A stretch of DNA of 64,000 bases. Origin: Triplophysa rosa. Lineage: Eukaryota; Chordata; Actinopteri; Cypriniformes; Nemacheilidae. The DNA lies in contig NC_079891.1 in assembly GCF_024868665.1 (NCBI RefSeq), forward strand, positions 26,029,525-26,093,524, written 5' to 3'. The translations under genes and the position numbers were made by a program. Below are positions 1 through 10,900 of this stretch, in pieces (positions within the stretch are counted from its first letter, which is position 1; each line of letters opens with the position of its first letter). The notes beneath the pieces were generated by a model. The model made no database searches. It had not been told where the DNA came from and worked only from the letters and a program-made list of their open reading frames with translations.

Positions 1-2096
1 TGTCTCCTCCATTCGATTAACTCCCTCCGTTTTACTTTTGGCGAGCACCCCCGGGCAGCCGTAGGGAAGACATATGCGTACCCTCCTCTTAGTTATTTGT
101 TTGTTAAATTGTCTGATTTATTTGCTCAATTTTCCACAAGTACAGCACAGCAAAATGGAAGCTAATTCCTGCTTGCTGCCTCATCTCAGCACGGGGAGAC
201 TCTCGGTCATGAAGACGGATACTAGGAAGGCAGCGAGTTGATGGGAAAAGCTTATGACCCAAGGTTATACAAACGTTCTCGGCAGAGGGATTAATTGTGT
301 GAGATCTTACTGATGATTTTTGCCGCGAGGTCTGACTGAAATCCTGTTAGCCAGAAAGTAGTGCATCTGAGGCAGAGGCTGCTGCAGCGGTGATGCATGC
401 CGACTGCAGTGAACAAATTGGATGTGCAGAAATTAATTTGCTCTGTATCTTGCTGACCTTCGGATACCTTTAGATGGTAATGCTTGCTATAAAAACTGTT
501 GTGAAACTATTTGAGAGAGTGTATTAGAGACCAATAAATCAAAAGAAATCAACGTTTTCTGCTCGGGGCAAAGGTTGCGTTTGGAATGGAATACTAGCTC
601 CATATTTTCTAAAAAAAAAAAGCTGGCAGTATATATACTGCATGCTCCCTGCTGTTGCCTTACTGTGAAATATTTAGCATTATTTAAAAGAAAAATGTTT
701 AAACAGTAGTACGTTATTGTACATTGTTACTGTACTGAATCACATTGCAAAAATTTGGCAAATATTGACTCAAATGGTTATGCTTTAATTACCACTGAAA
801 AATAAAATAAAAATATATAAAATTAAATACAGTAGAATACAACAAAATAAAACGATAAAAAATATTATGCATACAGTCAATTGTATTTCATATATACCTC
901 AGCATTAGTTAGTTATTAGCTTTTCCTCTTATAATATACATTTATTATTTTTGAATTATGTTCTTTGTAGCTATAGACTATGAATCAAAATGAGTTGTTT
1001 AAAGTTGTTCACACAAACCTAACAAAAATAGAGGTATATTAGATGGTGTTTTTTGAGGTGGGAAGTCCGGAAAGTGAGAAATGTTCCTCTCTCAGCTTTG
1101 TACATGGGTGGTCTGAGGGTCTTTCTGCTCTTTTATCCAGTGTGAATCATGACCAGACCCGATAACCACCTAAGTGACTTGTCTATTCTAAAGCGTTTAA
1201 ATTGCCAATCGTTTTTCTCATTTGCCTATCTGCCCTATTTGCTGTGGCTCATCTCCTTCAGCTTCGTCTCAATTTGCCATTGTGGAAGGCTGATATATAT
1301 CTTGCATACCTCCTCATCACTCCTTACCAGAAAAAATGATGAAATTAAAACCCAACCGATTTTTTTAGGAAGGAACCATGCTGTGCAATTACCCAACCCT
1401 TTAATTACGTGCAAATTCACATCAACGACAACACAAGACTATTGAGGGTTTGAAATATGATGTTGCGCTCATGAATTGGCCTCGGCTTTTCTCGTGTGAA
1501 AAAACTCTAGGTGCACTTTGGGGTTCACTTGCCTTTTTCTCTAACTTGTTTCCTTAACAATGTCTTTTGTTACCAGTTGCTCTTTGGGCTGTTGCCAAGG
1601 AACACCCTCTAAAGAGCCTTGTGGTTTACTTGTCCACTTTTCACAGCTTTTGAGTGCTTAGTGCTGGAAGACTCGCATATGAAAGAAGTTTCTATATGTA
1701 AAACAATTGTGCTGAATAAAAACTGTGTAAAATAACCTGTGATTATTTTATTCGACGCGTCCCAGATGTTTATAATTCCCAGCTGTTTGTCTCTAAAAAC
1801 TGGGGGGTTGTCTTCCATTATATCTAAAATTAGAACGTATGAAAACACAGTGTAGCCGGCTCATTTTCTCAACCCTGCTTACCCATAAAGTCCTCACACG
1901 CTGTGCGAGCGAGCGCACGCATGTAAACACAGCGCTGGGTTCAGGAGTTCACCTGTGTGCTAGTTGTCATGGAGGCAAAGCTGGTATCTGCGGCAACAGA
2001 TTTTCCCCCATGTGGTGCGGATCATCCCCGATGAAGACCTCACTGAATGAAGCACAGGTCAGAGTTAAAATCCTCACCCTGCCTATGGGCTGTACC

Positions 2097-2399
2097 CAGG
2101 GCTGGACTGAGAAGAAAAATCGGCCCTGGCATTTTTGACACAGATTGGCCCTCCACCATTTCTGTCGACGGGGGGAGGGGGCTTGGGGGTGGGATGGTAA
2201 ATCGGGTATGTCGACCGGGGGTCCATGGTTAAGTCTGTCTACCGGGGGGGTGGTATGCATACGTGTTTTCCGCATTCGCGTTACGTGCATTCGCATTTAT
2301 TATACGTCCGTATGAGCGGCCCAATCATCTGTTCCGGCCCCATACGTTAGCGGCCCACCGGGAAAACGCCCGGTACACCAGATGGCCAGTCCGCCCCTG
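2097..2399. mobile_element. Short non-autonomous DNA element, hAT-like (8-bp target duplication, 7/8 match)
   Basis: The 303-bp segment starts CAGGGCTGGACTG and ends with the imperfect inverse CAGTCCGCCCCTG. It is flanked by GCTGTACC (2089-2096) and GCCGTACC (2400-2407), a probable 8-bp target-site duplication with one mismatch. The GC-rich inside contrasts with the flanks and holds homopurine/G runs. Small frames here (for example 1967-2296 on the minus strand) are not credible genes. Confidence 0.6.
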
Positions 2400-3074
2400 G
2401 CCGTACCATATCTCTATCTGGCTTTTTTACATGAAAAATGAGCACATCAGTTCTGACAGGGAATTTTTGCTTTATGCCCCATCATTTAAGGTGTAATTTG
2501 CGGGTTTTTACTGGGAAAATAAACTTCATGGTTGGGCGGTGAACATGAAGCTGTTTCACATTCTGTGTTTCTTGGATGGTATTGATGTTATGGTCAGGTG
2601 TTTATTTTATACTGTAAATAAATGAGAACTTGCTCCAGCTGTCCCACAGATCGAGGTTTTGCTTTTGTATATTTTTTAAAAAGTGGTTTCATCAAAGCAG
2701 AACTGAGCTGTGTGCTTTCTAAGCATTATGTTGAAATGTAAAGAACTAAAAATGTCTAATAGTAGCATGAAAGGAAATTTATAGAAAAATCAAATTAGAT
2801 GAGAAAAAATATTTTGTATTGTTTTTCTGCAAAAAATATATGAACGTCTTTAAAACCAGATTTTACCCGAGTAGAAAACTTGATGATAAGATATTTAAAT
2901 GTTGTTATTCTCTCTATCGCCATTGCCTCATTTCAAGCATAAACCTTACAATATTATAGTGGGAAAAAAACATTACATTTAAGGTAAATCTTCAGAAATA
3001 TAAGTACATTGGTATTTCATAAACTGCACAGTTACTTTTTAGTGGATTTCAATGTAAGATGCTGCTCAGTGTTT

Positions 3075-3255
3075 CTTCTGCAAAACACAAAAGATATTTT
3101 GAAGACCCACATATTGGCACCCCACTGACTTTCATTGTATGGATACAAAACCATGAGACATTTCTCAAAATATCTTCTTCTGTGTTTAACAGAGTCATAT
3201 ACAGGTTTTAATTACAAAAGGGTGAATAGATGACAGAATTACACTTTTTCATTTC
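3075..3255. repeat. Fragment of the palindromic GTTCACCC-family repeat
   Basis: Shares the internal phrases of the family seen in full at 14309-14716: ctgcaaaacacaaaagatat, caaaatatcttcttctgtgt and gggtgaatagatgacagaat. The outer end is degraded on both sides. Confidence 0.6.
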
Positions 3256-4395
3256 TGAGCTCTGTACCTTCTATAAAGCATCAATTGGCGTCTCTACAGT
3301 TCCTCCCAGGAGTTTCCTCCTCCTTTACAGAGATTTGTGGGATGACCTTTTCTAGACAATATCTGGGGTGGTCTGATTTAACATTCATGATAATTCAACC
3401 AATAAGGCCCAATGGGATGTCCAAGATATCTTTCTCCTTTTATGTAATATGTTACATTTACAGTGTTTTTTACATTTTAGCTAGTTTTCCTTCATCTTAA
3501 CAGCTTTTCACAGTATGCTCACTGAATAATGATGTTATATTTTCTAAAACATAATGTACATTTACAATAAAAACATTTCTCTATTAAAAACATTTTCTAG
3601 TATAATAATTCAAGTTCCACTTTAAATAGTTGAACAAATATCACAGAGAACAAAATTTTGGATTTTGTTTTGCAGCTACTGTAGTGTTAGTTGTGAATAC
3701 CCAACCAAGACCATGTTTCTGTTCTTATTAACATAGATAATGTCGTTTTGCATTTGAAACGGATACATTCAGTGTCCATTATTCATGTTATGCCATGATT
3801 TTCCAATCGGAATTCATGATGGCTGAAAAGAGGCATATTTATCTCGGCTTTCACAGGGGTGCTAATAGGCTCTTTAGAAATCGCTCATTACTTTCTCATT
3901 TCGGATTCTGCTCGAGGCTGCTTATGGGCTGTCAGAAAGTTAATCAAAGCTTTGTTTCTGTGTGGTATGCCTGAGTCATCCATATGCCACTCAGCCATTA
4001 GGAGTGAGACGCTTCACATAAGATGCTCCTTCTTCATCAGTCATCGATTTCTTCATCAATTCCAGTACACAGAGTCCTCAGTTTTACAAAAACTTTTGGT
4101 CAATTATTTAAATAATTAATAATAAATCACTGCATAGCGGAAGTTTCTTATGACTTTCTAAGCAGAATAGAGTTTTGGGGTTGGGTGCCACCTCTGAGAA
4201 ATGATACAGGCACATGAAAGGCTGGAAGTCAATGATTAGCGAGATGGGCTGCGGATCAATTTGGCCTCACGCAGACTTTGAAGCCTTCCGCTATGCAAAT
4301 CAATGAAAACTGCCTGCCTGTTAATGCGTTCAAAGATGGATAAAAGACAAACCTTTGGCATCATTCCTCATCAGCCCTACTGCATTGCTGCCAGC

Positions 4396-4415
4396 ACACA
4401 CACACACACACACAC
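4396..4415. repeat. (CA)n microsatellite
   Basis: About 10 CA units. A simple repeat, likely length-variable; no other role is visible. Confidence 0.9.
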
Positions 4416-4824
4416 CCGCATACACACTGGCTTATTGTACCCTGAGTGCTTGTTGTTTTGTTGTCCTATTTATTTTTTTGCACTAAAGTCTTTAACAGTA
4501 GCCTTGATCCACTCTTACTTCATATTTTTATTCAGGTCTAGCTGATATTTCATTTTTGTTTGTTTATTTGCTCACCTTCCTTCTCTTTTGCTCACTTGAG
4601 TCATACATCTTGTTTTCTGTGTCATCATGTTCCTGACACTCATTTTCTTTCATAACTTTCCTTTGAACACAAACTAATCAGGGCTAAGTGAAATCGTACG
4701 TATGTATGCTAAGTATGAAAATACATCTTCTATTATTTAAAGCTCTCAAATGTTCCCCTTCTAAAGCCTAAGCCCATATCAGTGACCTTTGACCCCTAAC
4801 CGCTGCCTTCTGCTTGTCCCACAG

Positions 4825-4983
4825 GAGCAGAGCCCCAGTAATCAAACATCACTGGCCATGATGCAGGAGCCCCAGGAGGTTGTGGAGGAGACCGTAACCA
4901 TAGAGGAGGACCCCGGCACACCCACCTCTCATGTTTCAGTGGTCACCTCTGACGATGGGACCACACGCCGCACAGAGACTAAG
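4825..4983 (+). CDS. arvcf: arvcf exon: pre-Arm Glu/Thr-rich segment (159 nt, phase 0-0)
   Basis: Opens after a cccacag acceptor at 4824 with codons for [16 protein letters not shown] and ends with RRTETK before the donor AAG|gtagcc at 4984. It carries the conserved block [20 protein letters not shown] shared across p120-family members. Both ends are phase 0. The ATG at 4789 is in frame but lies in the intron, so it is not the gene's start; the coiled-coil exon should lie further upstream. A TGCATG hexamer (RBFOX-type site) sits at 5013-5018, about 30 nt into the downstream intron, which would be compatible with regulated use of this exon. Confidence 0.93.
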
Positions 4984-7900
4984 GTAGCCATGCTTAAAAC
5001 TGGCAAATGAAATGCATGATGAACTACTAACTAAGAACTTTTCTTTTGACATTCTGCAAATGACATGCGTTAGAATTGTAAATGGGCACTAGTGGTCTAC
5101 TGTGATGCTGTTTAACAAGGAACTTTAAAGACATTCAAAGAATTATTGATCCAGAATTGTCAAAAGCAATTCGATTTCTTAATGTGTTTTATTAAATGTA
5201 TAGTAGATTTGCACCAGAGGAAGGGGAGCTCATTCTTTATTGTCATTTAGGTTGTTTTCTCCCTTTGAGTAATGAGAAGTGTTTTTCTGGTGTGGCATAC
5301 AGGAGTCAGAGTTCTGGAACAAACCGGCTTTGAATTCCACTCAATCACCTTTTAGTTTACCCAGAGAAGAGGTCACATGACAGACTAGTGATTATTTGCC
5401 TTTTACTCAGCTCAGCTGTTTTGAATGTGGCGAGATTGGGCATTAGGAGAAGTTTGAAAAAGATTAAACTATCCGAAAACCATTTTCTTTTCATTTAAAC
5501 GTCTTATTTTTGTTAATGATGATAATGTGATGCAAAACAATTTCAAACTAGTTTATCCAGATCCATATTTCTAGTGAAATGCTTTTTATAACATTAAACC
5601 ACTTTGTTTATTTCCAATCCAGTTATTGTATGTTGTAGTCTTTGAGACCACATTGTCTTGATTCCCCTTTGCTTTTGTTTTGTTCCTCATAAAAGGACCA
5701 TTTAACTAATATGAAGGTGAGTTAAAATCTCGCTGCCTTTGGCGTTCTCACACACAAGCCGCCTGTTGTCAGTCACCATTATATGTGCCCATTAAAGCTC
5801 AACAATGCACTGGTGTGAAATCACTGCACATATCATCAATTTGCTGAGCGGTCACCTCTTCATGCCCTCTACTGCTGTAATACTAGACATTAGCGCGCAC
5901 AAAAACAAACTGCTATATGCATGCACAAGCAAACGCTTCTGATATGAACTAATGTTCACGTGCACGGCAAAGGTGGTTGGAAGTAAAAGGTAAAGTATAA
6001 TCACACTGCTGCACTGGGTTTCTCGATAAACTATTAACACATAAGCACAATAAATAATAAATCTCGACTTGCACAGATTTGTGGGTCTTTCATCATATTG
6101 GTGTGTTTGGGGTAATATCAGGGCTGTGGGAATGAGAGTGTAGTTATATAAAAAATAATCACACTGTATCAACATGGAAGGGTCCCGTTACACTTTGAGT
6201 CCGAAACAAAAGATTAGCATGTTCTACGTAGTAAATAGTCTCATGTAAAGGGGTGCCAGGAGGCATCAGACGTTTAGCGAGAGGACTGTGGTTGGCCAAA
6301 CCATGAAATCTGAAGGAGACTACATTGGATAGCTATGGAATCATAATTTTATAAATCAATGTTAAAAGAAAAATGGGCATTAATTAATTTACGGTGTGTA
6401 CTTAATTTAGGTATAATCCATTTTATTAGCATGTCTTGTGTTTATTTTAATTATTGGAAACCATCCAGCTTTCTCTTGTCAGAAGAATGTTTAATTAAAT
6501 GCTGGAATTGCTCTTTTGTGAAATCAGACTAGTCAAAATGAGACTACACAATTATATTTTGTCTCAAAGGCATTCTTGTGTGTATTCATTTTCTTTCTTG
6601 CTAGATATTTCATATAACACATTATGAGTTTTACCAGTTTTGAACTGTTCTGGACTACTAACTAGACTTTTTGGAAAACCTCCCTGCTTTTTAAACCTTT
6701 TACAGGCTTTCATTTAACATTTTCCCTGGGACTTTTATTAGAGTTGACAGTTTCATTATACAGTAACTGCTTTGCTGTCTCATGCCTCATGACATAACTT
6801 TCACCGTAGGTGACCAAGGTTGTTAAAACCATCACGCGCCGAACCTTCCAGCCCGTGATCCTGACTGAATCCAAACCATCTACTCCCATTTCCACACCCA
6901 TCCCTCCATCAACGCCAAAACCATCTGAAACAAAACCAGTAAAGGGTGTTTCTGCTTAATGTTTGAAGTGTTCCTCATCTCACTAACTGCGTCTGTAACT
7001 AACAGCTGTTGTGGCTGCTGTCTGTAAAACTAAATACCAGTGTGATCGTAAAACTATTATAGAACTGTAAAATCTGCCCGTGATACCTTCATGCACCTTT
7101 AAACAGGCGAACATTAGTAAACACAGCTAGGGCTGTTGATAGACACCTTTCATTAGAGGCAACAGTAGCCTTGGTGGTTAAGCTCAGTCTAAATATAAAC
7201 CTTGGTGCCCTTCCACCTTTTTTAATTAAAATGCCTCCAAACCTGACTGTGTTTCTTACAATATATCCGCTTCCTTAAACACGATTGTATTGTAGAGTTT
7301 TGGATGGCCCCTGTGGTTTATGAAGTATTCTAAGCTCGTTCACTGGAAAACTAATTCTTGACTTATTACTCAGTGTTTGGTCTTTAAATACTTAAACAAG
7401 ATACACTTACATGAGAAGCAAAGTTGTGTAAGATACCCTATGTAAAATATATATACAGTACATTGAATTAAAGGGATAGTTCACCCAAAAATGAAATAAC
7501 TCATCACTCATGAATTACACACTCTCTAGTTGTTACAAATCTGTATAAATTTCTTTGTTTGGTTGAACACAGAGAAAGGTATTTGGACGAATGCTTATAA
7601 CCAAACAGTGCTTGGACCCCAATGACTACCATAGTAGGAAAAATGATAATGGTAGTCAAAAGTGCCCCAGAACTGTTTGATGTGAAAGTGACCTATTTGT
7701 CAGAAATGGTGACCCATACCCGAAATGTGACCTCTGCATTTAACCCATCCAGTGAGTAGTGAACACACGCATTGCAAGTTGGGAAAACACGTACACCCGT
7801 ACAGTGGGCAGCTATCACTGCAGCACCCGGGGAGCAAGTAGGGGTAAGGTGCCTTGCTCAAGGGCACCTCAGTCGTTACCCGCCGGCACTGAGAATCGAA

Positions 7901-10900
7901 CCGGCCACCTTCTGGTCACGAGTCCGACTCTCTAACCACTAGTAAGTACTTATAAGTATTTTTTCCTTCTATGGGGTCCAAGAACTGGTCCAAGAAATGT
8001 TTGCATTCTTCCAAATATCTTTCTCTGTGTTCATCAGAACAAAGAAATGTATACAGATTTGGAACAACTCAAAGGTGAGTAAGTGAAGACAGATTTTTTA
8101 TTTTGGGGTGAACTAGCCCTTTAAGCTTACTTTTCGTACCCCTTTACTAATATTTGTTAGATTTGTGCACTTTCAAAGTGAGGTAGGAAAAATAAACATT
8201 TGATTCATGCATTTGGTAGATGCTTTTATCCAAATCAAGTTGAAGTGCAAGATACATTATATATTTTATCAGTTTATGTGTTCCCTAGGAATCAAACCCA
8301 TGGTCTTCACGTTGCTAGTGCCATGCAATATAATTCAATATATACACTCTGCAAAGCCTGATGCATTCCTAAACAATATTTTGTAGCGTTTCTGAATGTG
8401 TTCATGCGATTTGGAGGCTATAATCCATCCCCCTGATAGGTTTGTATAGCCAGCAGAACGGAGTCCAAACAACGATTCATCAGCCATCCAGAGACTAGTT
8501 CAAAGTGTTGGCAGAAAGTGATAGGATTGTTTATTTAGGTTCCTTAGAAATTAAACACACAGGCATCGATCAAGACGTTCAATACAAGACCTTTTGCAAT
8601 ATTTACAAAAGTTCATCTGGTGTTTTATTTTCAACTGTGACAGGAATTTTAAAGCCTTTCATAGATTGCACCGTACACATTCAGTCAGGGTGTAGCTGAC
8701 AGCAAAAATAATTTGGCTCAGTAGATAAATATAAATAGTGAAAAACCAAAATGTTGGTGTCTGTTAACTAATACAACTCATTTCATGCTAATCTCACGTG
8801 TGGGTTTCCTGAAAACATTCATTTTTTTTGCAGTAGGCGTCATAAGAGGCTGTTAGCGACTTGAGGAAGTGCAAAGAACAGAATTTATGTCCTCCACATC
8901 ATGATACAGTCGGATACTTCAGTCGAGTAGGAATGTCTACAGATAAGAGTGTGATGACCTGTGGACTTTCCTCTGTTAAATCACTGTCAGTGTGGAAGCT
9001 TTCATGTGATTGTTAAACGGTGTTTGCTTACATTAACTTCAGTTTGACTTATATAACCATACAATTATTCACACTTTATAAAAATGCCAGAGTCCCAAAA
9101 ATAGCAGCATACATGATGGTAGAAAGGCCCATTTACACCTAAAATGTTTTAAAATGTTTTGATAAAGTGTTTGAATAAAGTATGGTGAGAGTGGTTGATA
9201 CCACTTTTGACCCTTTACAGACAGAGACACCTCCCTTAAGATTTCAGACACTGACAACTGGCCATGTGTCTTATTAAAGCTCCCACACAAATTCAAGTAG
9301 TCATGGTTCATCTCCAGTGATGATAAATTTTTATCAAGCTCATTAATTTCTGAGAAAATAGCCAATTAATTGCGCTGCAGAATTCACTGGGCAGCAAATT
9401 GGTTTCTGTATCAGCATTGAACTTACAGGAGCAGAGGCAGTCTATCCTCCTGACACAGACATTCTGTGAAATAAAGGACTAGATGAGGACTCCGAGAGGA
9501 ATAGTGATTTATTTAAGTTGAGTCGTAAAGGCTCTGAGTGCCCAGGGATAGACACACAGAACAAGAACATAAGTCAGTTAATGTTACTGTTTATTCAGTG
9601 ATAGTGACGGTTCTTATCTAGGTTGATTTACTGTACTCTTCTCATGTACACTGCACATGTCTTGCACATTGCAATATTTTTATAAGATTCCTAGATTTTA
9701 AAAACGTTTCAAGGGTGTCTCAGTTTACCGTATACCGCAATATACAGCCGTGGAAAAAATTAAGAGACCATTTGTGTTTTTCTGAATGTACTATTTGTAG
9801 GTATGTGTTTAGGTAAAATAATCTTTTTGGTTTCATTCTGTGACCTACTAACAATATTTCTCTTAAATTTCAAATAAAAAGATTGTTTCAATTTGCCTTT
9901 ATGTGTAAACTGGAGAAACGGGTCAAAATAATAGAAAAGATGCTGTGTATTTTTTCAGACCTCAAATACTGCACTTTTAAGCAATAAAGCAGTAATATTT
10001 GTACATATATTTAGGAACAGTTAAAGGGGTCATATGACGCGGCTAAAATGAATATTATCCTTTGTTTTAGATGTAATGTTCTGATGTTCTGTAATGTTTA
10101 GATGTAATGATAGTCAAATCATACCAAGAACTGACGTAGATTTGTGGGGGTGCGGTTACATGAGGCGTTTCAGGCAGGTCTGGGTGAGCATTCGCTTTTA
10201 GATAGAATGCATCTTTTGTTCCCACACTTTCATTTTTGCAATTTTACGTGTCTAATACATGCATGGGCAACTTATAACACACTAAAGACACAGAAAAACA
10301 CGTGTGCGCACCATATGACCCCTTTAAAATATATATATGTGATAGCCTCTATTTGTATCACAGTTTCCATGTGTCTGGTCATGCTGTCAGTCTTTCACAT
10401 TGCTGTTGGATGACATTGTCACTCCTGAGGTTTGTTGAAATTCAACAGACACTGGACTGTAATGGCCACAAAACGTGTAGAAGTGCTGATTAAATGAAAT
10501 TTTGGAATGGTCTCTTATTTTTTTCTGGGCTGTATTGTCTGAAATTATGATAGAAATAACGGTATATTGATTTTGTATACACTACAAAAGGTGACTGGCA
10601 CTTACTCAACATTTTTGTCTAGTTTTCTAGTTAAACATCTTACAATTCTTAAATCAACATACATTTACTTGACCAGGAAAGTGGCCCAAGATATTTAAAA
10701 TATAATAATGTCACAGATGAGAACTTGCATGATGAGAAACTTTGCAACAACTACAACAGGGAAGGTTGTTAAAATATGTCCTTATTTTCAGTTCCAGCTG
10801 TTTCATTATTGTTCAAAACAAAACATTTTAAGGGACTTGAAAATCTCTGCAGTCGCTTCATTCAGCCAACTCACAGTGTGACACTCCACTTCCCCGCCGA

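Larger units (their letters stand above)
1..4824 (+). other. Intron or upstream region before the first visible arvcf exon
   Basis: No open frame with coding character and no recognisable ARVCF first exon (the coiled-coil motif ILASVKEQE or similar) is visible on either strand. It contains a short hAT-like element (2097-2399), a repeat fragment (3075-3255) and a CA microsatellite near 4396. The rest appears to be unique AT-rich sequence. I take it as the tail of the intron between the amino-terminal exon and 4825. Confidence 0.6.

Noticed and set aside
4789..4824. ATG at 4789 as the start of an alternative arvcf isoform
   Set aside because: The codons 4789-4824 are the pyrimidine-rich intron end and acceptor; no promoter or upstream exon evidence.
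7695..7946. Possible tRNA gene from A/B-box-like sequence
   Set aside because: Lacks an acceptor stem, continues into a SINE body and sits inside a transposon.
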